NCBI GenBank assembly: GCA_002404295.1
Contig: DHJK01000109.1
Span: forward strand, 1-9,339
Origin: Legionellales bacterium UBA4722
GTDB lineage: Bacteria > Pseudomonadota > Gammaproteobacteria > DSM-16500
Reading direction: 5' to 3'
DNA: 9,339 nt
In this document: piece by piece, positions 1 through 5,441 of the stretch
How positions within the stretch are numbered: the stretch's first letter is position 1
How the letters are laid out: each line of letters opens with the position of its first letter
Made by a program: the position numbers and the translations under genes
Notes under the pieces: generated by a model
The model's database searches: none
The model's input: only the letters and a program-made list of their open reading frames with translations
What the model was told of the DNA's origin: nothing

Positions 1-398
1 ATGACAGTAAATCGCGCCTTAGTCACTTCAATTAATGAATAGATATTTCTATAGATTTCATTATATTCTGTTTGGTTAGTGATAACTTCATACTTTTTAA
101 TCATGTCTAACAAGGATTTTTGCAGTTGTCCTAAATAATCATATTCATTTTCAATATCCGCATACAATGCATAAAAATCGTTGGCTGATCGGCATTGAGA
201 TGCGCGAAAACACCATTTTTTTCTGTGAGCAACGCTATAATAATGCGTGCTAAAAGGTGCGCCAGCATCATTGTCTACCGCAGTAGGGAGCGCTATATTG
301 AGTTGGAACGCATTGCTTTCTGTTGTTGCAGGGCTTGGGTTGGGTATTTTTTGCTCTTCATTTTCAAAAAATCGGTTATACCAGACTGCACTTTTCAT
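1..398 (-). CDS. Hypothetical protein, 3' end beyond the window
   Basis: The minus strand stays open from an ATG at 398 down to base 1 (132 codons, no stop), so the gene continues off the left edge. It begins MKSAVWYNRFFENEEQKIP. A polar N-terminal region is followed by a predicted amphipathic helical stretch around residues 95-130 (for example DYLGQLQKSLLDMIKKYEV). I see no signal peptide, membrane segment or family motif. There is no clear Shine-Dalgarno; the nearest purine-rich stretch is in GACGGTG, 6-12 bases upstream of the ATG. The next gene on the same strand ends at 548, leaving 149 bases that hold a TATAAT for this gene. I do not recognise the family. Context beside a putative effector makes an effector possible, but nothing in the sequence itself shows that. 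Confidence 0.6.
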   Translation of the reverse strand, partial: MKSAVWYNRFFENEEQKIPNPSPATTESNAFQLNIALPTAVDNDAGAPFSTHYYSVAHRKKWCFRASQCRSANDFYALYADIENEYDYLGQLQKSLLDMIKKYEVITNQTEYNEIYRNIYSLIEVTKARFTV

Positions 399-433
399 TA
401 TTACACCGTCTATATAGATTAACTTATATTCAT

Positions 434-439
434 ATTATA
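434..439 (-). promoter_or_regulatory. Possible -10 element for the leftmost gene
   Basis: On the minus strand a perfect TATAAT lies about 36 bases upstream of the ATG at 398, inside a very AT-rich stretch. No good -35 is spaced at 17; the best is TTTCAT at a 15-base spacing. Such hexamers arise by chance in AT-rich DNA, so the call rests mainly on position in the 149-base gap between two co-oriented genes. Nothing else is evident in 399-547, including no convincing terminator for the gene ending at 548. Confidence 0.25.
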
Positions 440-547
440 TAAAAAAGGCTTAAAATGAAACTAGTTTGTTCACCTAAGTATGGAATAATACGGTACATAT
501 TTAAGTGCAAATGGGAGTGTCTACGCAACTGCGCAAGCCTGATCCCG

Positions 548-1393
548 TTATCGTAATTTTTTTCCCCCCAGGTATACATTCTCATGTACGCTTCCTAAAG
601 GTAGTAATTCAAGAGTAGGTTTGATTAAGGGTTCGATCGTGGGTATTGCAAAAGGTTTGGTATAAATTGGAGAGTCTACCCAGAAAACTTTACCATAATT
701 TCCAGCCTTCATGAAATATTGACTGAAAAATAGATTAATTGATTCATTCACGTCAGGCGGTAATATTATTTGACACTTAAAAATTTCTTTTATTCTATCT
801 GTCTTATCAGACAAGTCGCCGGTATAGATCATTGTTATTTTTTTATTAAAACGACCCGCAGCTATGCGTTTATTAAATTGAGACAGAGGATAATATTCAT
901 CATGATAGGGGTCGCAAACCATAGCGGTATTAGGGGTGTTAATATCACCAACAATAACAAAAGCATGAGCTGCATGTATATCATCTAGTTCTCCTACTAT
1001 TGCAAAACTAATAGGCCGAACATTGCATCGCCATAAATGTGTAAAAGCAATCGCTGCTTGCGCTTCGCAGTTGCCAGCTTTGCATTTCGCATGTACTTCT
1101 GCTAAGCATTTATAATTAAGAAGTAAGCGTTCGTTGTGATCAAGGTCTTCATTGGAGGTGCTGCACGCTTTATAGGATTTTAATATCTTTTCTGCTCTTT
1201 CTATTGCATGAAAAGCTTTTTCTTTGTTTTTAGAATGATCTCCTGGATGATTATCCGCACCTAATGGCAATGTGTTTTTTACTTGTTCGTAAGCCGCTGC
1301 TGCAAAATAGAGACATTTTGCATAAGAATCTAATATCATGCCGCTGCGTTTTTCATCGGTAATTTGGCTTTTATCCTCAGTTCTTGGATGCAT
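548..1393 (-). CDS. Papain/transglutaminase-like cysteine enzyme, putative effector
   Basis: This 281-residue soluble protein has no signal peptide or membrane segment. A conserved-looking triad is visible: Cys109 in AGNCEAQAAIAF at a helix start, His143 in HAAHAFVIVGD on a strand, and Asp161 in MVCDPYHDEYYP. The order Cys, His, Asp and the motif forms GNCxxxA, HAFVxxG and CDPY are typical of the transglutaminase/papain-like fold used by many secreted toxins (proteases, deamidases, crosslinkers). Residues 1-95 are mostly helical; residues 195-281 have no recognisable domain. The start is supported by GAGGA about 10 bases upstream. The gene lies just downstream of parD on the same strand and may share its transcript. 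The coding strand has a G6A7 run near the 3' end. Reaction and substrate are unknown; assignment to a named family would need profile searches. Confidence 0.72.
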   Translation of the reverse strand: MHPRTEDKSQITDEKRSGMILDSYAKCLYFAAAAYEQVKNTLPLGADNHPGDHSKNKEKAFHAIERAEKILKSYKACSTSNEDLDHNERLLLNYKCLAEVHAKCKAGNCEAQAAIAFTHLWRCNVRPISFAIVGELDDIHAAHAFVIVGDINTPNTAMVCDPYHDEYYPLSQFNKRIAAGRFNKKITMIYTGDLSDKTDRIKEIFKCQIILPPDVNESINLFFSQYFMKAGNYGKVFWVDSPIYTKPFAIPTIEPLIKPTLELLPLGSVHENVYLGGKKLR

Positions 1394-1396
1394 TTG

Positions 1397-1456
1397 TTAT
1401 TTTCCTCGTTTTGTATTAAAAAATAGAGTAAGTAATACCTTATAACCAAATTTCAT
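1397..1456 (-). pseudogene. Probable parE toxin stub
   Basis: An ATG overlaps the parD stop as ATGA and opens a 19-codon frame, MKFGYKVLLTLFFNTKRGK, then TAA. The overlap and the opening residues (KVLLT on a first beta strand) resemble the start of ParE/RelE-fold toxins, which normally follow parD and run about 95 residues. After roughly residue 10 the similarity stops, and the frame ends 3 bases before the start codon of the next gene. The likely reading is that almost all of parE was deleted and the stub remains at the scar. A 10-residue match is weak; chance is possible. Confidence 0.4.
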
Positions 1457-1719
1457 TTTTGTTCCTTGGCAATTTTATTGATTTTCTTCTTCAATCTATC
1501 ATAACTATCTTTCGCTAAAACTGTATTACCAGTATTTAGTTGTGTTAAACCAACATCTATAGCTTGATTTAACTGCTTAATGCGTTGGTTTTGCAAATCT
1601 TCATAAGTGTGTAGTAGTCTGAGGGATTCTCTAATTACTTCACTTGCTGAAGTGTACATACCGCTGTTAACTTTAGCATTTACGAATTGCTCAAGTTCGG
1701 GTGTAAGTGAAATATTCAT
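1453..1719 (-). CDS. parD: ParD-family ribbon-helix-helix antitoxin, apparently without toxin
   Basis: The product has 88 residues. The N-terminal half is a classic ParD ribbon-helix-helix: strand NISL (2-5), helix PELEQFVNAKVNSG (7-20), then SASEVIRESLRLL (24-36). These dimerise and bind the operator of their own operon. The C-terminal half (about 40-88) is helical and charged and would normally wrap and neutralise ParE. The start has a good Shine-Dalgarno, AGGAG, 8-9 bases upstream. Length fits the family. No intact ParE gene follows, only the short stub overlapping its stop codon. It could survive as an autoregulator, as an anti-addiction factor against a ParE elsewhere, or as a decaying relic. 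Confidence 0.85.
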   Translation of the reverse strand: MNISLTPELEQFVNAKVNSGMYTSASEVIRESLRLLHTYEDLQNQRIKQLNQAIDVGLTQLNTGNTVLAKDSYDRLKKKINKIAKEQK

Positions 1720-1756
1720 TTTGAATGCTCCTGAAAAATTGGCCTATAACGAAAAA

Positions 1757-1771
1757 TAGCATATTATGCTA
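1757..1771. promoter_or_regulatory. Palindrome upstream of parD, candidate operator
   Basis: TAGCATA-T-TATGCTA is a perfect inverted repeat with 7-base arms and one central base, 38 bases upstream of the parD start. ParD proteins bind short palindromes in their own promoter, so this is a natural candidate for autoregulation. On the minus strand the site contains CATAAT, which could double as a -10. The function is inferred from position and symmetry. Confidence 0.45.
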
Positions 1772-2064
1772 AAAATTGCTATTAACAGATTCTATAAGCA
1801 TCTTCTATAAATTTGATTTTTCTTCAGTCGGGTCGGTCTACTTAACCTGTAAATTGGAGTAATAACCCGCAGCGCTATTGGTTTGATTTAAAAGACAGTT
1901 CGTTGAAAAAGAAGACTTTATTCAGTTGTACGAAAAAATCGTATAGCTAGCAGGAATCGCTGTTTTAGTGTTTGCTTTTTTGTTTCATATTTATACGTAT
2001 AATGATCATCATGTGCTATTATCATGCTACTAAGAATGTAAAGTTAATTATAAAGAGGCACCTG
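1772..2064. other. Intergenic stretch between divergent genes
   Basis: This lies between the parD operator and the signal-peptide gene. A TATAAT at 1998-2003 could serve the plus-strand gene, giving a 5' leader of about 55 bases, but no well-spaced -35 is visible. Bases about 1874-1930 encode a short plus-strand frame ending EKEDFIQLYEKIV and a stop, possibly a gene remnant; the match to any family is not recognisable. I see no tRNA, repeat or long frame here. Confidence 0.3.
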
Positions 2065-3087
2065 ATGATCAGTGGATCTAAAAAAAGGTTAAAGAAATTA
2101 CCCATAGTTACTTTTATTTTAGTTACCGCATTATGTAATCTGGTAAGTATAAACATAAGCTATGCAGATACTCAGTATCACTATAAATCCTTAGATGATT
2201 TTATTAATCTCGTTCCTACTAAAACTAGTGACCCTCTAATTTTCCGCGCTCATTTTAAAGCGCAAGAAAAAATAAATGACCGTCAATCCGACTCTACTTA
2301 TGAAAATAATAAATGGCATTTAGTCATGCGACGAGGTTTATATAAAGCGCAAGTCGATAAAACAATATCAGAGATAGAACAGTATCTTATGAATTATTCA
2401 GCTGATGAGGATATTGTTCAAGATAAAGATGATTATTATATTGCTCGAAGAGATTTTACTCATTTTAAACATTGGCATGACGCTATCAGTATACAAGAAA
2501 ATGGTTCTTACACCATTAATGGGTTTACTCTTCATTCAGATGGCACTTTAACTAAAGATGGAATCACAAAAAAATTCACTGGCCTTGCCAGTCTTGTTTA
2601 TCTAAATGAATTTTTTGCAAACTCGGATGCAGGTAACTGGAATTATGGTTTCCAAGAAACGGATAATGAAATAAGAGCAATTTCTTATGACAATGAAAAT
2701 GCATTTGATTTCGATAATAAAAACCCAGATACCCTAGATAGTTTACACCTTGACACGGTGTTCGTCACAATGAAAAACATGCCCTGGTATATCCAAGAAC
2801 GCGATGCAATGGTTAAGAAGCTCGCCCAAGATGATTTCACTACTATCGAAGCCATAATCAGAAAAAATATAACAGGAACAAAACTCGATGAAGCTCGATT
2901 CTTGATAAGCCATAAGCAACAAACTATGGCCATGCTCCATTATAATGAAGATGGCTATAATGAAGCTCTGAAGAAATGTCTATCAATATCGTCAGACACA
3001 GAACAAAAAAAATATGGGGTAAGTAATGCTATTAATATACTTAAAGAAAAGCATTTAGAATTGCAGAATGAATTTCGTCATGGATAA
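2065..3087 (+). CDS. Exported protein with kinase-like pattern, function unknown
   Basis: The product has 340 residues from the ATG at 2065. That start is preferred over an upstream ATG at 1972 because it has AAGAGG about 8 bases upstream and gives a textbook Sec signal peptide: basic KKRLKKL, hydrophobic core from about residue 13 to 31, and a likely signal peptidase I site after SYA (residue 34). The mature protein is hydrophilic, so periplasmic or secreted. Residues 170-215 contain KFTGLASLVYLNEFF, then D188, N191/N193, G195, then ISYD209NENAF. That resembles the catalytic-loop D...N and metal-binding D of HipA/PI-kinase-like folds seen in several effectors. A P-loop lysine is not obvious. 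The kinase idea is weak inference; export is well supported. Alone in its orientation, with a possible terminator downstream. Confidence 0.75.
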   Translation: MISGSKKRLKKLPIVTFILVTALCNLVSINISYADTQYHYKSLDDFINLVPTKTSDPLIFRAHFKAQEKINDRQSDSTYENNKWHLVMRRGLYKAQVDKTISEIEQYLMNYSADEDIVQDKDDYYIARRDFTHFKHWHDAISIQENGSYTINGFTLHSDGTLTKDGITKKFTGLASLVYLNEFFANSDAGNWNYGFQETDNEIRAISYDNENAFDFDNKNPDTLDSLHLDTVFVTMKNMPWYIQERDAMVKKLAQDDFTTIEAIIRKNITGTKLDEARFLISHKQQTMAMLHYNEDGYNEALKKCLSISSDTEQKKYGVSNAINILKEKHLELQNEFRHG

Positions 3088-3177
3088 CAGATAGGTATGC
3101 TTAGTCATTAAAATTCTTGACCGCCATATCATTTGGTATTATCTTTATCTCCAGTGCTTCAAAACACACTAAGCGGT

Positions 3178-3207
3178 ACTCGCACCCGAAAGTATGCGGT
3201 TTTTTTT
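3178..3207 (+). terminator. Possible Rho-independent terminator
   Basis: ACTCGCA pairs with TGCGGT around a 10-base loop (6 pairs with one bulged T), followed directly by seven T. It lies 90 bases after the exported-protein gene and just before the small 80-residue gene. The stem is short, so termination would be modest. Confidence 0.4.
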
Positions 3208-3226
3208 GTTTTTGAAGGATTATCCC

Positions 3227-3469
3227 ATGACTATTCAATCAAGCTCCTCACCTAATGATATTTATCTCCTTAAAACAGGACTAAGCCAACAGCAGCTTAC
3301 CTCCTCTATCACCCGCTGTCTTTGCCAAGCAGAAGCATTAGCCGTCATAGCGACTCTTGCGGATGTAGAAGCAGTTGGTCTTGATACAATCAATAATTAC
3401 CTTTGGACGCTTACCGGTATCATACAAGAAACGCAATGGTTGTATGGGCATCTGATAAGTAAATATTAA
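3227..3469 (+). CDS. Small helical protein heading the modular array
   Basis: This 80-residue protein begins MTIQSSSSPNDIYLLKTGLS. The start is the ATG at 3227, with AAGGA about 8 bases upstream; an in-frame ATG at 3194 lies inside the terminator T-run and lacks a ribosome site. Residues 20-80 are probably two or three helices, with a Trp-rich C-terminal part (NNYLW, ETQWLYGHLISKY). No signal peptide or enzymatic motif. I do not recognise the family with confidence. The key oddity is that its 3' end is repeated downstream: residues 49-80 at 4475 (28 of 32 identical) and residues 71-80 at 5327. A hairpin and then a BRO gene follow; the spacing of 138 bases suggests separate expression. Probably a mobile-element accessory gene. 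Confidence 0.65.
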   Translation: MTIQSSSSPNDIYLLKTGLSQQQLTSSITRCLCQAEALAVIATLADVEAVGLDTINNYLWTLTGIIQETQWLYGHLISKY

Positions 3470-3476
3470 CGCAATT

Positions 3477-3505
3477 CTCCGTCATGATTTTAAGGTATGG
3501 CGGAG
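3477..3505 (+). repeat. Hairpin 1, copy A
   Basis: CTCCGTCAT and ATGGCGGAG form 9 pairs (one T-G wobble) around an 11-base loop, 7 bases after the small gene's stop. No T-run follows immediately, so it is at best a weak terminator or an RNA 3'-end stabiliser. Copies B and C keep the stem by compensating changes. Confidence 0.65.
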
Positions 3506-3521
3506 GTGTTTTACGAAATAC

Positions 3522-3552
3522 AAAGGGGGGGTACAATTTGTACCCCCCCTTT
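3522..3552. repeat. Perfect palindrome with G7/C7 stem, copy A
   Basis: AAAGGGGGGGTACAA, one T, then its exact reverse complement: 15-base arms without mismatch. A T4 run ends the right arm, so as RNA it would be a strong hairpin that could stop transcription between the small gene and the BRO gene. The symmetry means it would act on both strands. Module C carries the same structure with a compensated base pair. Confidence 0.85.
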
Positions 3553-3607
3553 TAACTCATTGAATAATCATACCTAAATAATATTTGAACATGAAGGAGA
3601 CTGAATA

Positions 3608-4453
3608 ATGAGCAATAAAGTTGAAACCAAAAATCATATCGTCATTTTTAATGATAAAAAAATACGTCGCGTATTACACGAGGACGCCTGGTGGTTTGTT
3701 ATTACTGATGTAATTACAGCTTTGACTGATACGGCGGATGCTTCCCAGTATGTCAAAAGAATGCGTAGTCGAGATAAAGAGTTATCTAAAGGGTGGGAAG
3801 AATTTGTGACTCTTCTTTTCGTTGAAACAGAAGGAGGCATGCAACAACTTAATTGTGCTAATACGGAGGGAGTGTTTCGTATCATTCAGTCAATACCCTC
3901 CCCAAAAGCAGAACCATTCAAATGCTGGTTAGCCAAAGTGGGCTACGAGCGCGTGCAAGAAATTGAAGACCCAGAGTTAGCTTCTAAACGCGCGCGTGAA
4001 ATATACAAAGCCAAAGGCTACGATGATGCATGGATTGAAAAAAGAATGCGCGGTATTCAAATCCGCGAAGAGCTAACGGAGGAATGGAGAAATCGTGATG
4101 TGGGTGGGCAGTCAGAGTATTCTATTTTAACAGCTGAGATTTCTAAGGCAACGTTTGGGCTCACACCCTCTGAGTATAAAACTCTTAAAGGGTTAGAACG
4201 TGAAAACTTACGTGACCATATGACGGATCTTGAGCTGATTTTTACTATGCTGGGTGAGGCATCTACCACGGAGATTGCACGCAAGGAAGATGCGCAAGGA
4301 TTTGAAGAGAATCGTTCTGCTGCGCGCTCAGGTGGTGAAGTGGCTGGGAATGCGAGAGAAGATTTAGAGAAGCGAATAGGGAAAAAAGTCACAACTAAGC
4401 AGAATTATTTAGGGCAGACACAAAAGCAAATTAAGAAAGAAGAGATTAGCTGA
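3608..4453 (+). CDS. BRO-N domain protein with DinD-like C-terminus
   Basis: The product has 281 residues. Residues 10-108 form a BRO-N domain (phage antirepressor and baculovirus BRO family, a DNA-binding module): FNDKKIRRVLHEDAWWFVITDV near the start, then CANTEGVFRIIQSIPSPKAEPFKCWLA. Residues 118-200 are a charged helical middle. Residues 206-268 (LELIFTMLGEASTTEI, GFEENRSAARSGGEVAGNAR, GKKVTTKQNYL) resemble the C-terminal part of the SOS-induced DinD protein. A strong Shine-Dalgarno, AAGGAG, lies 9 bases upstream. It seems intact. Likely role: DNA-binding regulator or antirepressor of a mobile element, with an SOS link only by analogy. A degraded paralogue lies at 5496. The stop is followed in frame by the copied tail of the 80-residue gene. 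Confidence 0.85.
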   Translation: MSNKVETKNHIVIFNDKKIRRVLHEDAWWFVITDVITALTDTADASQYVKRMRSRDKELSKGWEEFVTLLFVETEGGMQQLNCANTEGVFRIIQSIPSPKAEPFKCWLAKVGYERVQEIEDPELASKRAREIYKAKGYDDAWIEKRMRGIQIREELTEEWRNRDVGGQSEYSILTAEISKATFGLTPSEYKTLKGLERENLRDHMTDLELIFTMLGEASTTEIARKEDAQGFEENRSAARSGGEVAGNAREDLEKRIGKKVTTKQNYLGQTQKQIKKEEIS

Positions 4454-4465
4454 TTTCAAAAAAAT
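4435..4465 (+). repeat. Exact 31-base direct repeat, copy 1
   Basis: It spans the last codons and stop of the intact BRO gene and 12 bases beyond. It is identical to 5731-5761, where it joins a deleted second BRO gene to later sequence. The match marks the 3' boundary of the BRO unit. Confidence 0.85.
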
Positions 4466-4474
4466 TTAAAGAAG

Positions 4475-4573
4475 GCAGTTGGTCTTGAGACTATCAATAA
4501 TTACTTTTGGACTCTTAGCGGTATCATGCAAGAAACGCAATGGCTGTATGGGCATCTGATAAGTAAATATTAA
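4475..4573 (+). pseudogene. 3' fragment of the 80-residue gene (module B)
   Basis: The fragment encodes AVGLETINNYFWTLSGIMQE and the rest of the tail to ISKY and TAA, matching residues 49-80 of the gene at 3227 with 4 substitutions. No start codon or 5' half is present. The frame is in register with the BRO gene upstream, separated only by that gene's TGA and seven codons. Substitutions are conservative (D to E, L to F, T to S, I to M), which suggests the duplicated part diverged while still under selection or recently. Confidence 0.75.
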
Positions 4574-4580
4574 CGTAATT

Positions 4581-4609
4581 CTCCGCCATGCTTTTAAGGT
4601 ATGGCGGAG
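4581..4609 (+). repeat. Hairpin 1, copy B (perfect 9-bp stem)
   Basis: CTCCGCCAT and ATGGCGGAG pair perfectly around an 11-base loop. Copy A has T-G where this copy has C-G, so pairing is kept. Confidence 0.7.
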
Positions 4610-4641
4610 ATTTCCGCGAATTACAAATGGGTATAGTAAAA

Positions 4642-4666
4642 TGTTGAGGTTAATTTAAGTTAAGAA
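4642..4666 (+). repeat. Short direct repeat, copy 1, in the dinD leader
   Basis: GTTGAGGTTAATTTAAGTT and the following TAAGAAT recur with about four changes at 5983-6007 (GTTGAGATTAATTTAGGCT). Here it precedes the dinD-like gene; there it sits at the truncation point of the HVO_A0114-like gene. It is probably a further shared boundary segment of the array. Confidence 0.55.
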
Positions 4667-4685
4667 TTATTTTAAGGATCGTTGT

Positions 4686-5165
4686 ATGGAAAAACAACTG
4701 ATTGCCCAATTACATCATGGTTTTGAGAATGTAGCCCAAAGAGAGGATGGGGTTGAGTATTGGTATGCCCGTGAGTTACAGAGCCTGTTGGGTTATAACG
4801 AGTGGAGAAATTTTGTACTCGTTATTAAGAAAGCTATACAAGCCTGTGAAAACTCAGGGTATGCAATGACTGACCATTTTGTTGACGTCAACAAAATGGT
4901 TTCGCTGGGTTCTGGTGGTCGGCGGGAAGTAGATGATGTCAAGCTTGCTCGCTATGCCCGCTACCTTATTGCTCAAAATGGTGATCCTAGGAAAACTGAA
5001 ATAGCTTTTGCTCAAAAGAAACGTACCATAGCTGTCGGCCATTTAGCTGGGCGTATGGTTATTGTTGGCTATGTTAAGCGTGGTAACACCAAACATATTT
5101 TTTCAATGAGGAAAACAAATGCGCGCGAAGCCAAAAAATATCAAAAGCAATTTGAAGAAGGTTGA
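4686..5165 (+). CDS. In-frame chimera of DinD N-terminus and BrnT C-terminus
   Basis: The product has 159 residues. Residues 15-110 match the N-terminal domain of DNA-damage-inducible protein D: EYWYARELQSLLGY, ACENSG, DHF, KMVSLGSGGRREVDDVKLARY, LIAQNGDPRKTEIAFAQ. DinD is normally about 270-280 residues and acts against RecA. From residue 111 the sequence is instead the C-terminal half of a BrnT RelE-fold toxin: KKRTIAVGHLAGRMVIVGYVKRG, HIFSMRKTNAREAKKYQ. The junction is near base 5016. BrnT's N-terminal half (DxxKxxxNxxKHG) is missing. AAGGA lies about 9 bases before the ATG. A brnA-like gene overlaps the end, as in real brnTA operons. Most likely a deletion fused the 5' part of dinD to the 3' part of brnT. 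Whether the protein is stable or active is unknown. Confidence 0.75.
   Translation: MEKQLIAQLHHGFENVAQREDGVEYWYARELQSLLGYNEWRNFVLVIKKAIQACENSGYAMTDHFVDVNKMVSLGSGGRREVDDVKLARYARYLIAQNGDPRKTEIAFAQKKRTIAVGHLAGRMVIVGYVKRGNTKHIFSMRKTNAREAKKYQKQFEEG
4873..4900. repeat. Perfect 28-bp palindrome inside the dinD-like coding region
   Basis: ACCATTTTGTTGAC is followed directly by its exact reverse complement, with no spacer. It encodes residues HFVDVNKMV; because of the symmetry the opposite strand encodes the same residues. It falls at the usual DHF...KMV part of DinD. Confidence 0.9.
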
Positions 5166-5319
5166 TGCTCATCGTATTAAAAAAAAGGAATACGACGAGC
5201 TGCCTGAATTAACAGATAAGATGTTTAGTCAGGCTGTTTACAAAGTAGGCGGCGTTAAAAAACTGCGCCACGGCATCGCAGTACTCAGAAATCACCTACC
5301 AAAAAATTTGCAGTCATAA
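5119..5319 (+). pseudogene. BrnA-like antitoxin, frameshifted and truncated
   Basis: The frame gives 66 residues from the ATG at 5119, which has GAGGA 6 bases upstream. The homologous part begins near the TTG at 5152: KKVDAHRIKKKEYDELPELTDKMFSQAVYKVGG, the N-terminal toxin-facing segment of BrnA, overlapping brnT as in intact operons. Intact BrnA is about 80-100 residues and ends in a ribbon-helix-helix. Here the frame after GGVKKLR is not BrnA-like. The other frame reads PRHRSTQKSPTKKFAVI, resembling the BrnA linker (GRP...K) before the DNA-binding part. So one frameshift, near base 5268, and then truncation where module C begins removed the DNA-binding domain. The product is probably non-functional as a repressor. 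Confidence 0.6.
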
Positions 5320-5365
5320 ATGAAAGTGGCTGTATGGGCATCTGATAAGTAAATATTAACGTAAT

Positions 5366-5395
5366 CTTCCGTCGTGATTTTAAGATATGGCGAAG
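5366..5395 (+). repeat. Hairpin 1, copy C
   Basis: CTTC(C)GTCGT pairs with ATGGCGAAG with one bulged C. The third pair is T-A here but C-G in copies A and B, a compensated change. Two G-T/T-G wobbles lower stability. Confidence 0.55.
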
Positions 5396-5410
5396 ATTTT
5401 TACGAAATAC

Positions 5411-5441
5411 AAAGGAGGGGTACAATTTGTACCCCTCCTTT
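5411..5441. repeat. Perfect palindrome, copy C, with compensated pair
   Basis: AAAGGAGGGGTACAA, one T, then its exact reverse complement. Compared with copy A, one G became A in the left arm and the matching C became T in the right arm, so the 15-base stem is still perfect. Confidence 0.85.

Larger units (their letters stand above)
3371..3607 (+). repeat. Module A: 3' end of small gene, two hairpins, leader of BRO gene
   Basis: This is the most complete copy of a unit repeated at 4475 (module B) and 5327 (module C). It contains the last 32 codons of the 80-residue gene, the hairpin at 3477-3505, the long palindrome at 3522-3552 and the BRO ribosome site. Module C matches it through the BRO start; module B matches only to about 4632. 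Offsets are 1104 bases from A to B and 1890 from A to C. Confidence 0.8.
4475..4632 (+). repeat. Module B: second copy of gene tail and hairpin 1
   Basis: It aligns with 3371-3528 of module A. The gene tail and first hairpin are kept. The alignment fades at ACAAATGGG, where the G-rich palindrome of A and C should start, so module B has lost or never had that palindrome. The payload that follows is a dinD-like gene rather than a BRO gene. Confidence 0.75.

Noticed and set aside
195..422. Plus-strand open frame of 75 codons
   Set aside because: It lies opposite the better minus-strand gene 1-398, is Cys- and Arg-rich without domain features and has no ribosome site.
557..569. T7C6 run (G6A7 on the coding strand) as a phase-variation tract
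   Set aside because: It lies only a few codons before the stop, so slippage would alter just the last residues; too short to argue for switching.
1972..2064. Upstream ATG extension of the exported protein
   Set aside because: It lacks a ribosome site, covers a possible -10 element and would bury the signal peptide behind 31 residues; the ATG at 2065 has AAGAGG and a proper signal peptide start.
2685..2940. Two minus-strand frames opposite the exported-protein gene
   Set aside because: They are antisense shadows of a gene with a clear signal peptide and have no ribosome sites.
3194..3226. ATG extension of the 80-residue gene
   Set aside because: It sits in the terminator T-run and has no ribosome site; AAGGA precedes the ATG at 3227.
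4057..4392. Minus-strand frame of 111 codons
   Set aside because: It is antisense to the DinD-like part of the BRO gene, whose protein has recognisable motifs.
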